Below are positions 1 through 9,220 of a DNA stretch of 64,000 nucleotides, one piece after another. The stretch is from Eutypella sp. D-1 (Eukaryota > Ascomycota > Sordariomycetes > Xylariales > Diatrypaceae). A program made the translations under genes and the position numbers. Numbering within the stretch: position 1 is the first letter of the stretch; every line of letters begins with the position of its first letter. The notes below the pieces were generated by a model. The model saw nothing but the letters and a program-made list of their open reading frames with translations, was not told the origin of the DNA and did not search any database. Location of the stretch: positions 3,410,001 to 3,474,000 of the forward strand of contig JAJTTP010000001.1 in NCBI GenBank assembly GCA_023313575.1, given 5' to 3'.

Positions 1-123
1 TCTATCTCTCTCATTCTCTCTCACTCAAATTCTTTTGACTCTGTCTGGATACATTGGTTTAAACGCTGGCCAACGCCATCTTTCCATCTTCGAAGCTGCT
101 CCCGCTCCCGCTAGCTTGCCGTA
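1..123 (+). promoter_or_regulatory. Pyrimidine-rich 5' leader of the CorA gene
   Basis: The bases before the ATG at 124 are a CT-rich tract (about 1-60) followed by mixed sequence, as is common just upstream of fungal start codons. No TATA box can be assigned because the window begins here. The start context is GTAATGG, with A or G available around -3 and G at +4. Confidence 0.4.
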
Positions 124-2556
124 ATGGCAGCAAGCAATCCATTCTCCGTCCTTGGGAACGGCGCGTCCCAGGATGCGGGCCCATCCGTATCTTCGAGGGA
201 ACGTTCCGCGAGCCAGGTGATACCCAAGAAGAAAAAGAATAAGGGTGGACGGAAGAGTAAGCGGCCGAGGCGCAAATCCTTCGCCGCTTTACCCGAGGAC
301 GAGGGTGATCGCCCTACCTCTTCGCGACAGAGGGACGGTTTCTACCTAAAAGGGAATACAAGTGATACGAGTCTCGATAGCGAGGTCTTATTAGACCACC
401 GGGATCAGTACCCACCTCGTCCGAGACGCCCCTCGACTCAGCCCGCTGCCTCTCCTCAAAATTCCCAGTTTCTCTCCGGCCGTCTATCGACCGTCTTCTC
501 CCAAAACGACAGCGACGGCACGGGGAACCACGAAGCATCGCCCTTATTATCCGGTTCGGCGAGATTTGATCGCGAGTCCTGGAGGAATTACGGCTCGAGC
601 GATGGGAGGCCTAAGTCGGACAGGCTCACGCGACGGACTTCGAGTCGATCTAGTAGAAGGCGCACTCTCGCTCCTCCAACCCCGTCACAGAATTACAATG
701 TCAACTATCCCCCCTCAGTCCCGGGCTCGCCCCCTCTGGGCCCTTCGGATGGAGTCGAGCTAGCATTCGGCGACGTCATGCGCGACGATTACACGCATCC
801 CATTTCACGTTCCCACAGCATGGACGAGGCCGAGACCGATCCCTTGCTGGATCGATCTTCTCAAGAGAAGAGGCACACCATCGCCATGCAGGCCGAGGAG
901 GACGTCTGCTTCCCACAGGACGGAATGTCTGAATTGGGAGAGTACGAGCTTAACCAGGCCGTGGATAACAGGCGGCGGAGGCATCGTCGGAAGAAGTGGC
1001 CGGATCTGTCCGTCCTCGAGGAATGGTATAGACTCGAGAAAGGGGTACACAACGAAGGCCAGATCAAGAAGATCACGGAACCTCAACTCGTCAACGGAAG
1101 ATTGCGACCGGTGCATAAGGGCTGGTACTCGACCGAAGACGATGCGCCCTACCGATTCACCTATTTCAACGAGGAGTTCCAGAGCACAATCCACAGCCAG
1201 ACCATTTCTGGACTTGTCCAGCCTGAAGCCAGCTTCAAGGAGCTTTTCATTCCCGATCCTCCTATACTGTCAGATAGCAGTGATGACGAGGATGAAGAGC
1301 CCACCACCCAGGTGTCCGGTTCGGCCAAGAATGGTGAGGGCGGCTTCCGGTCGACCGCTCGTCAAACATCACTGTCCGCTAACAATGGACATTCGGATAC
1401 GACTCTGTCACCCAAACACTTGCCCTCGGGTTCTGCAGCCCCCTCCCGGGAACATTCGAGTGAAGCAAACCCGAGGCCTTCGAAATCTCCTAAGCCCGAC
1501 ATGAAATCCCCCACTCCCCCCGAACCTCCGAATGAGCCACGGTATGGTGAGCGTCCTGTGTGGTGGTTGGACGTGCTCAGCCCTACTGAGCGCGAGATGA
1601 AGTACCTCTCGCGCGCCTTTGGTATTCACCCATTGACGGCCGAGGATATTCTGCTCCAAGAGCAGCGTGAGAAAGTCGAGCTATTCCGCCATTACTACTT
1701 TGTCAGCTATCGGTCTTTCGACCAAGACGAGAACTCCGAGAAGCACCTGGAGCCGCTCAACATATACATCGTGGTCTTTAGGGAGGGCGTCATCTCGTTC
1801 CATTTCAGCCAGACTCCGCATCCCGCTAATGTGCGCCGGAGGGTCCGCCAGCTCAAGGATTATATGATGCTCAGCGCCGATTGGATTAGCTATGCTATAA
1901 TTGACGACATCACGGATGTCTACCTGCCGCTGATCCAGAACATCGAGGATGAGGTCGACGATATCGACGATGCAATCATGCAGCTCCACTCATCTTCGGA
2001 TCCACACGTGGCACTTCTCGATAAGCGCGGCGACAGTAACGAAAAGAACGCCGCGGAAGGCGACTCGGGCGCGGACATGTTGCGGCGAGTAGGCGACGGC
2101 CGGAAGAAGGTGATGCGGCTGTACCGGCTGCTGGGAAACAAAGCGGACGTGATAAAGGGGTTCGCGAAGCGATGCAACGAGCACTGGGAGGTGGCGCCGC
2201 GGTCGGAAATCGGTTTATACCTGGGCGATATCCAGGATCACATCGTGACGATGACGGCAAACCTAAGCCACTACGAGATGATCCTGGCTCGGTGCCACCA
2301 GAATTACATCGCGCAGATCAACATCCGCATGAATGAACGCTCGGAACAGACGGCCGACGGCCTCAACAAGCTCACAGTCCTCGGTACCATCGTCCTGCCC
2401 ATGAACATCATCACGGGGCTCTGGGGCATGAACGTCTGGGTACCCGGCCAAGAGTACGAGGGAGACCTCGTCTGGTTCTTCGCCATCACCGTCGCCCTCA
2501 TCCTTTTCGGCATCAGCTGCTACCTCGTCGCCAAGAGGGTCTACCGGATCTGCTAG
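124..2556 (+). CDS. CorA-family Mg2+ transporter (Alr1/Mnr2 type)
   Basis: This is an 810-residue intronless gene for a divalent-cation (Mg2+) channel of the CorA/Alr1/Mnr2 family, acting in the plasma membrane or the vacuole. The first ~470 residues are hydrophilic, basic and Ser/Pro-rich, as in fungal Alr1/Mnr2 proteins. The CorA domain starts near WWLDVLSPTEREMKYL. The signature GMN motif (GLWGMNVWVPGQ) lies at residues 768-770, between the two C-terminal membrane helices (VLGTIVLPMNIITG and LVWFFAITVALILFGISCYLV). The long acidic helix before TM1 (QNIEDEVDDIDDAI) fits the CorA stalk. The start is the first in-frame ATG and gives the family's usual length. The protein ends seven residues after TM2 with a basic tail. 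I cannot decide between the Alr1 (plasma membrane) and Mnr2 (vacuole) subfamilies by eye. Confidence 0.93.
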   Translation: MAASNPFSVLGNGASQDAGPSVSSRERSASQVIPKKKKNKGGRKSKRPRRKSFAALPEDEGDRPTSSRQRDGFYLKGNTSDTSLDSEVLLDHRDQYPPRPRRPSTQPAASPQNSQFLSGRLSTVFSQNDSDGTGNHEASPLLSGSARFDRESWRNYGSSDGRPKSDRLTRRTSSRSSRRRTLAPPTPSQNYNVNYPPSVPGSPPLGPSDGVELAFGDVMRDDYTHPISRSHSMDEAETDPLLDRSSQEKRHTIAMQAEEDVCFPQDGMSELGEYELNQAVDNRRRRHRRKKWPDLSVLEEWYRLEKGVHNEGQIKKITEPQLVNGRLRPVHKGWYSTEDDAPYRFTYFNEEFQSTIHSQTISGLVQPEASFKELFIPDPPILSDSSDDEDEEPTTQVSGSAKNGEGGFRSTARQTSLSANNGHSDTTLSPKHLPSGSAAPSREHSSEANPRPSKSPKPDMKSPTPPEPPNEPRYGERPVWWLDVLSPTEREMKYLSRAFGIHPLTAEDILLQEQREKVELFRHYYFVSYRSFDQDENSEKHLEPLNIYIVVFREGVISFHFSQTPHPANVRRRVRQLKDYMMLSADWISYAIIDDITDVYLPLIQNIEDEVDDIDDAIMQLHSSSDPHVALLDKRGDSNEKNAAEGDSGADMLRRVGDGRKKVMRLYRLLGNKADVIKGFAKRCNEHWEVAPRSEIGLYLGDIQDHIVTMTANLSHYEMILARCHQNYIAQINIRMNERSEQTADGLNKLTVLGTIVLPMNIITGLWGMNVWVPGQEYEGDLVWFFAITVALILFGISCYLVAKRVYRIC

Positions 2557-3660
2557 TCCAGCCTCTCGACTATGACACTGGCCAGCAGCTAGCCATTACT
2601 ACACTACCTATTCAACATGCATAGCTAGGCGTTCTTTTTATCTCCATTTCTCTACGTCTACGGGCCTTAACTCGTTTCTTTTCTCTCTACTTGTCATTCT
2701 GGGCACGGCACATACAGTACGGGCCTCGCCTCTCCTGCGACCCCAAAAATTGGATCCGTCAACATTTCTTTGTTGGATAGCGATATAGGGATAGAATGAT
2801 GCGCACACATACATCGGGGCCACAAGGCGCAGGGTTGGGGTTTGGTGGGTTGGCTTGTTCGGGTTGGGCGTGCAAGCCATTGGATGGGATGGGATGGATG
2901 GATGGATGGATGCCTCGGTGTTTCTACTTTTTTTTTCTTTTTCGTTTCTTCCTCTCGTTTTTGGTTGTATATCAACCCTACTTTGATCGTTCACCGAACA
3001 ACAGATCGAGGTCACTGAGCGAGAGATGGCCAGATTCCGACCGTTTTGGTTTATCTTGCGGAATTTGCAAATATACGATATACTCTCACAACATGCATTA
3101 CTTAGGTAGAGAAATACATATACACAGATATGGATACTCAAGTGTGTGTGCTGCCAAAATTAAACGGAGGGAGGATATTAGAACGTCGTATATATATATA
3201 TGTATAGATGTACCTAAGTATATCCATGTATTGCAATCTAATACGTATTATTCACTAGACTGCTCTATCGGAAATACCTGAGGATTCCATATAGAAGTAT
3301 ACTTATACTTATATACACGCCGAGACAACCACGGCAACCCCTCACTTCTTTATCCCCCAAGCAGGGAAGAAAGGGTACAACAAACGGAGGTTACAATCGC
3401 TAATACTCCACCCCCCCCCCTCCAACATATGTACACAGTGATCCTTTTCTTCTTTTTCCTTTGATAATATCAAAGCTCCCAGAATACGCACGACGGCGCA
3501 ACTTAAACTCACTCACTAGCTTCCCTCACGCTCACGGGTAGACACGGCCCGCGTACGCGAAGACGGCCGGATCGTCAGCGTCCAGTCCAGGTCCGGCGCG
3601 TACGCGAGCAGCCTCGTCCTCGTCCGCGTCGGCGGACACGCCGTAGTTACCTAGAGGACG
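2557..3660. other. Intergenic stretch, no gene seen
   Basis: This is the 3' flank of the CorA gene. It holds a GGAT microsatellite (about 2882-2912), a TA run (about 3187-3200), a C10 homopolymer near 3410 and pyrimidine runs. The ORFs here (for example 2796-3281) translate into low-complexity or unrelated sequence and lack codon-bias or family signals. Confidence 0.6.
2882..2912. repeat. GGAT microsatellite
   Basis: About seven imperfect copies of GGAT/GGGAT run in tandem in the 3' flank of the CorA gene. Confidence 0.8.
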
Positions 3661-4214
3661 GCTTCCTCAGTCGGTCGCCGTGATCGCTGAGAAATGCACC
3701 GATGACGGCGTGTCGTGTCCCGGAACTCCAGGCGCGCTTTTTTTGTCCCACCACACGCCGCCGTTGCTGCTGCTGCCATCGGAGAGGAGGGGTCCGGTAC
3801 CAGCGCTAGGAGCATGTGTCTCTGTGTGTGAAGTTCCCCCATCAGCGTCGTCGTCGCGAACTGTAGGTTTGTGGATGGGAGCGGGAGGGTCTCGATTATA
3901 CCGCCATCTGTGGGGTTTCAGGATGGGCACGTCAGTGTCTGCTCCCGTCGGCAAGGCGGGGGTATGTCTAGGCGGCAAAAAAAAAAGGGGGGGGGGGGAT
4001 TCGTTGATTCCGCACTGGTATTCGCACGTGGCATACCCCTGACTACCACCCTCCTTCCTTGATATACCGTATTCCACTGGATTTCCCATTCCGCCGGGTT
4101 TCCCGCCCTCGAAGGGAAGCGAGCGCCAGGCGGCGGTCGACGGCGCCCGTCTCCGACGTGTACTGTCCTGCAGTCGGCATGAGGTGGAGGCTCGAGTTCC
4201 GCGCCACGCGCCCG

Positions 4215-4823
4215 CTATCGACCGCCCGCGCCGGTCGGCCCCAGCTGCAACACCGCTGATGTCCGCTGTCCCGCGTACGTCGTCTCGACCTCCCAATTGA
4301 CCGGGTCCTCGCGCGGTCGTGGGAGTTGAGCCCCGGTTAGAACCTTTATGTTGCCGTTTGGCCCCGCCGCTGTCAGATACCAGAGCTGCAGCCTGGCGGC
4401 GCCGACGTCATGGGAGGGGCGCGCAGAACTCGTGAGTGGCGTGTCCGGTATCGGGGCCAGCAGCGGGCTTGGGTCGTCTGGTACCAGTCCGCTGTGCTGG
4501 TTATGGCATCTGTGATGTTGCTCGTGGCCCACGTGCGGTTCTCGAGGTCCCAGCGCCGCGCCACGCCCGCGCCCTGCGGGTCATGAATGAACGTCGCCCG
4601 GTACGCGATCCCCGCCGCACCTGTCCAGTTCGAAGCCGCTAGCCGCGACGTCCTCCTGGCTTGGTACGTGGTACTTGTCATTCCTGTCGCTCCTAAAGGC
4701 GGCGTAATGGTCTTGGAAGAGACCGGCGTCCCGGCTGATGGCCTCTTTAGTGTTCTCTTCGCTGTCGTCCGGGCCGCTGTAGGTCTCGACTTTTCGGGCT
4801 TCCAGGGGGCTGTACGGCTCCAT
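4215..4823 (-). pseudogene. Decayed fucose-specific-lectin-like gene
   Basis: Pieces of one protein appear in two minus-strand frames. It starts at the ATG at 4823 (MEPYSPLEARKVETYSGPDD) and runs to about 4650. The homologous reading then continues in another frame (GAAGIAYRATFIHDP, RRWDLENRTWATSNITDAI, near 4500-4640) and shifts again to LQLWYLTAAGPNGNIKVLTG and NWEVETTYAG (near 4270-4400). The order 'xWxGAAGxxxRAxF..WD..N.TW...NIT' followed by 'YL..G.I' repeats is the beta-propeller pattern I associate with fungal fucose-specific lectin-like, membrane-anchored proteins. The transmembrane helix expected after the N-terminal cytoplasmic tail is not visible. At least two frame changes without plausible introns suggest a pseudogene or sequencing indels. 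The family assignment is by eye and tentative. Confidence 0.42.
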
Positions 4824-4895
4824 ATCGGCAACTTTATATCTAACATCTACGCATAGATGAGGTATTATGGTACGAGGCAGCGACATAACAATCAT

Positions 4896-5823
4896 TCTGG
4901 GGAGTCCACAGCAAGTTTAATTTCATCGCGGGACTTGCCACCTCGCATCCCCCGGATTGGGCACGCAGGGCTCATGGCTGAATTGCGTGGGGGTTGGCGG
5001 AGGCAGCCATGAAAATCTTGGACGGTTGAGCTGAACACACACATGCACGGAAATCTCGACAGAGGACGGTGGGCGTCGGTCGATGTCCCAGCCACGGCGT
5101 GCCTGTCTGGTGACGCCAGTGTTGCGTCGCCTCTCGGGTACAGAAACGGGTGGTGTACTTGGGCGTCTCGGGAATCCTGTGGTCCTAAGACATACTTGGG
5201 GACTGGGGATAGCAGGTGCTTAACATGACAGAACAACCGACTTACCTGAAAAGGATCTTAGTAATCAAGGCTGCTCATGGTTACCCAGCCATAAACCAGA
5301 TGTCATAAACAACCTTGTGGCCGGTTACTCGAATCCGAATCTCAGGCCTGTCCTCCAACCCTTTACTCCATGTCCCCGCGAGGAACCGGTCTGGAGGTGG
5401 CTTCGTCTACCTCTCTTAGGGCTGTGAGGGACGCTGAGACCACGAGAAGCCACAAATACAACTACGGAAGCCATTATTACTACGATACCACATCTACTTG
5501 GCCAATATACGATATTTTTGACACCGGGTAGTGTCCTGCAGTCTACCGTTGAGGCCATACCCGTATCAATAGCCTACATGCCTCACGGGGATTCTTAGGA
5601 AACGTGGGGGGTGGTGTATAGAGAGAAAGGTTGAACTTTTGCTATTCTACCGAAATCAACTTGGTGCATTTTCCCGCATAAACTGGGACAGGGGATCTCT
5701 CCCGGCTGTTGCGAGGCCGCCGATGGCCTACTTCACTGGCACCCTATCCTGGTCTCTGAAACAAGAAAGAAAGAAAGGAAAAGAGGGGAAGAAACAGAAG
5801 CAAAAGCGAGAGATCTTCCAGGC
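4896..5823. other. Intergenic stretch, no gene seen
   Basis: This lies between the lectin-like remnant and the amidoligase gene. A minus-strand ORF at 5325-5558 encodes one hydrophobic helix (IVVIMASVVVFVA) in 77 residues. It might be a lost membrane anchor of the lectin-like gene, but it is about 500 bp away and I see no splice path joining them. An A-rich run is present near 5760-5810. Confidence 0.4.
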
Positions 5824-7058
5824 TCAAATGGTGAGAGGCGAGACGTCGCCGTTGTCATCGGCTTTGGCAGGGGGCTGGCGGACTTTTCCCCCCACGATGT
5901 GGATATCATCGTCGGGAACCTGAATGCTGTAGAGTAATTCCTTGACGACGGATCGGGGATCCGTCTCGAGACGGCGGCGGGCAGAGCGGAGGGCGCGGGC
6001 GGCGTTCTGGAACTCGGCCATGTCGGCGGCGACGGCCCACTGCAGGGCATTAAGGTTAGTTATTAGAAAAAACAAAGATGAGAAGATGTTTTTGGCATGT
6101 ATAGATAACTTACGGCGACCAAATTGACGGCCACCCGGGCCCAAGCCATAGGAAAGGCGGAGCCTTCACCCAGATCGCCGTCGGCCTGGCGAAACTCGAT
6201 CGTGGGCTTCTTCCTGAGGGCGTTGGCTGTGAGGTGGCCGAAGTAATAGGCCAGCCTCACACCGGCGTTGCCGATCATCATATCGCAGAGCTCCTTGACG
6301 GACTCGGCCTTCCAGATGGCCTCGAGCTGGGCGCGGACGGGGGCGCTCTCGGTGCTCTCGGTGCCCTCCTCGCCTGCGCAGCTGAGCCACCAAAAGCGGC
6401 TCACGTCGCTCAAGATGCCTTGGCGCTTCTCGTGCTTTCCGAGGGCGAGGAGGCTATTCTTGCGTAGGGGCTGGCAGAAGGGGTTCTTGTGACGGCGGTG
6501 CTCCGGGTGTACGAGGCTTAGGACCTCTTCGCCGCCAACCCAGAGGAGGCTGACGAGCTTCTGCAGAGCCAGCAGCTCGAATCCCTGCTGGCCCCGGCCG
6601 ACGTGAACGTGGAAGCCGCACGTATCGTTGAAGGAGGCGAAGGGCCAGGAGCGGACGAGGTCGATGACCTTGACGCACTCGTCGTGGTCGTCGGTGTTGA
6701 GCGTCGTGAGAACGCGCGAGCTGATCTCAATGCCGGGGTACTAGTCCGCATTGATGCTCGTCTCGCGGTCTACGTCGACGGTGACGTCGTGGTCCACGAT
6801 CCACGACTGGTAGTGGCGCTCATCCTCGCTGAGTTGGCCGCGCTTCTCGTAGACCGCCGTCGAGGTCATCGAGCGGCTGATCTTCTGGCGAAGAATCCTG
6901 CTCCAGATGGCGTGGCACGTCTGGTAGACGATCTCGTCCGCTGTCGAGTCTGAGCCGTCGCCCGGCAGCAGATCCTTGGCGTCGGCCACGAACTCGATCT
7001 CTACGCCGTAGGTCATGGTCTTAAGGACCTGGGGCAAAGTCTGGGTTCCAAGAGCCAT
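5824..7058 (-). pseudogene. Amidoligase-family gene with one in-frame stop
   Basis: This is a two-exon gene, exon 1 7058-6114 and exon 2 6039-5824. The 74-nt intron (6040-6113) has a GTAAGT donor, a CTAAC branch site and a GCAG acceptor. Apart from one codon it would encode 386 residues. Motifs fit the fungal branch of amidoligase_2 (PF12224), ATP-grasp-like enzymes related to glutamine synthetase/gamma-GCS: MTYGVEIEFVA near residue 15, PGIEISSRVL just after the stop, TCGFHVHVG, and KPTIEFRQ near the exon end. Codon 106 (6743-6741) is TAG. Both sides stay in the same frame, no other stop occurs and the intron looks normal. It could be a recent pseudogene, a sequencing error or a readthrough codon. 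A CAG-to-TAG change is enough. In vivo substrates of the fungal proteins are unknown to me. Confidence 0.75.
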
Positions 7059-7522
7059 GGTTGGTAGGTAGTATCAGATCAGGGCTGAAAGACAATAAAT
7101 AAACTACTTATTGTTGGTGGTGATGCTTGGTGTTGCTGTTGTTCTTGCTGGTATTGCTCTTGGTCTGGCTGGTGAAAGGGGAAAAAGAGGGTTCAAGGTT
7201 GTAAACCAGGCTATTTAAATAGTAAAATTCTACTGAAGGCACAGTTTGGTCCGGATACTCCAGTTATTGGTACCTACATTGGTTATAGGCCGGAGCGGAC
7301 TCCGGAAGCTTGTATACAACTTTCCCCTATCGTTGCCTACAGCAGGTCATTATGAAACTGGCTAGCTAGCATGGTTATGCATATTCTGAGTCACCCATTA
7401 TGACTTGGGCACCAGCTGGCCTTCACTTTCTGCAACACTATTGGTATTGTCTTTATAACACGACCATTGTCATTCCTGTTCATACCAGGTGAATGATTGC
7501 ACATGGAACTGCAATGTATAAT
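7059..7522. other. AT-rich upstream region of the amidoligase gene
   Basis: This is AT-rich sequence with TTGTTGTTG/GCTGTTGTT runs just upstream of the start at 7058 and a TATTTAAATAG element near 7210 that could be a TATA box. No ORF with family features is present. Confidence 0.35.
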
Positions 7523-7897
7523 TCACTTTGCTTTGGATAAGCTGTATACTAAGTACTCTGCAGGTTGGTTACGTAGGCTATCAACTACTCTTGTTATACA
7601 CTCTGCTCTCCACTCCTCTTTAATTTTTCTACCCCTGCCAAAGTGCCTTAGAGTGATCACTTGAAGCCAAGCCTGCATATTGTGTGGGATGCTCTCCCTG
7701 TATCCAGTATGAAACCAGCAAACAGCATCTACATTGTTAATCCATATACTCTCTACTTCATAGTGAGCCTCGGCTGTATTCCTGAAATCCTCCGCTCCCG
7801 GCCCTTGCTCCGGGTCCACATCAGACACATTCCGGGCCCACTCCGGGCTGTTGACAGGTACCAAGGCACTCCCCCTCGAGATACTGCGGCACTTCAT
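7523..7897 (-). CDS. Uncertain ORF overlapping the secreted-protein gene
   Basis: This ORF of 124 residues starts at an ATG that overlaps the stop of the gene at 8253-7894 by four bases (ATGA). It contains tryptophan-rich, globular-looking sequence (AEAHYEVESIWINNVDAVCWF, AWLQVITLRHFGRGRKIKEEW). I recognise no family. Eukaryotic translation would not normally reinitiate here, so it may be an internal exon of an unresolved or eroded gene, or chance. No splice path joining it to its neighbour in frame was found. Confidence 0.25.
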   Translation of the reverse strand: MKCRSISRGSALVPVNSPEWARNVSDVDPEQGPGAEDFRNTAEAHYEVESIWINNVDAVCWFHTGYRESIPHNMQAWLQVITLRHFGRGRKIKEEWRAECITRVVDSLRNQPAEYLVYSLSKAK

Positions 7898-8253
7898 TGC
7901 AAGGTCACGAGGCCCTGTACTATCTCGCCTATGATATTATGCTTTGTGGGAAATTTACATTGGTTTTCAGCCGCTATAAAACTGTCAGTTACTGCGCTTA
8001 TCATACAGGTATTGTTCCTTGACAACTTACAACACTTGAACTTCACAGTGCCTGTGCAGATTTCGTCTTTCGCGGCTTCTTTCCCTCCGCCATTGCAGTC
8101 TTCTATTGCGACCCTCTTTATACATTTTTTAAATTCTTCGCTCTTAACGTTGCAGAGTCTCCAGTCCTCGTAATCGAGGCGCTCATCTGGCATTGGCGTT
8201 GCGAAACCGAGGGCGGCAAGGGATACAAGGGTATAGAAGAGGGAGATACGCAT
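7894..8253 (-). CDS. Small secreted cysteine-rich protein
   Basis: This 119-residue protein has a clear N-terminal signal peptide (MRISLFYTLVSLAALGFATP, cleavage near residue 19). The mature part is polar with eight cysteines in the order C-C-C-C-CC-C-C, which suggests four disulfides. The spacing is not that of hydrophobins (C-CC-C-C-CC-C) and lacks the CFEM aromatic motif. Secretion, size and cysteine content are what is expected of an apoplastic effector or antimicrobial-type protein, but nothing shows its target. A GTAAGT sits inside KCCK; splicing there would hit a stop within five codons and lose three cysteines, so the unspliced reading is preferred. The start is the first ATG, behind a T/C-rich leader. 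Confidence 0.6.
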   Translation of the reverse strand: MRISLFYTLVSLAALGFATPMPDERLDYEDWRLCNVKSEEFKKCIKRVAIEDCNGGGKEAAKDEICTGTVKFKCCKLSRNNTCMISAVTDSFIAAENQCKFPTKHNIIGEIVQGLVTLQ

Positions 8254-9220
8254 TTTGGTTTGGTTTTCTTTTCTCTTACTCTCTTTCTCTGTGTGTGCTA
8301 TGAGGAGAAGATTGATTTGTACGCGGTTCCGAGAAAGTGACGATGCTGGAGGACTAAGATCTGGGATATATAAAATTAAGTAATGTTGGTGGCAGCATAT
8401 GGAAATTCAGATTGTCCGGACTTTCACGTCAGCTCACAAAACGGGACAAGAAAGACGTATTTATATAGATTCGGAAACCCTTCAATGACTCGAGATTCTG
8501 AAAGATATGCACCTCTTGTCATCTTGGGGCCGCTTTGGGGTTGTCATGCACCTTACAATCCTACGAGCTTCCACGGCCACGATATCGTAGGCATGTTGGA
8601 CATTCAAAGCTAAACATGGCCTAGTAATACATCATAGAATACGAGAATGGCCTTGGCTAAAGTTCGCTGGTCTGTTATTTCGCCGTTCAGTGTTAATCAA
8701 CTTGTTCAAAGTGCACCAACTAAGCCATCAGGTCGTGAAATACACAAATAACAGAGTAACTGGTTCTCCACCAAGGATGCGTCATGGTCGCCGCTGTAGG
8801 ATGAATGAGCGCGGAGACTTTATGGCGGGGATCACAGGAATCTATGCACACTTCTACGCAGGATGTAGGAAGCCAAAAAGTACCCGATACCACAACGCTC
8901 GCAAAAGGACCGTAACGGTTCTGGTGCTCCTTCACGATTTATCAGCAGGGAGTATTTAATATTAAGAATGGGCCTCGGGACCATTCGATGTGTTGATGGT
9001 GGAGATCGCCTTAGGGCGTGGTGATACAGTTCTAGGCGCCAAGATTCAGGGGCTAGGGGGTCTGCCACCATCTGTATAACGTGCCTAACACTGAGATAGC
9101 AATATCAAAATTAGTTATGGTACTGATTAAAATAAGTATAACTGCTCAATATAAGGCTATGGTATGTTGATTGGAAAGTGAAACCCCATACAAGGCTGAA
9201 CTGTCCGAGTGGTCCTGAAG
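8254..9220. other. Intergenic stretch, no gene seen
   Basis: The upstream region of the secreted-protein gene carries a CT-rich leader (8255-8300) and a TATATAA-like element near 8370. The rest is AT-rich with only short ORFs lacking recognisable content. Confidence 0.45.

Noticed and set aside
5325..5558. Membrane helix as the missing anchor of the lectin-like gene
   Set aside because: It lies about 500 bp upstream of the remnant's ATG with no splice path in frame.
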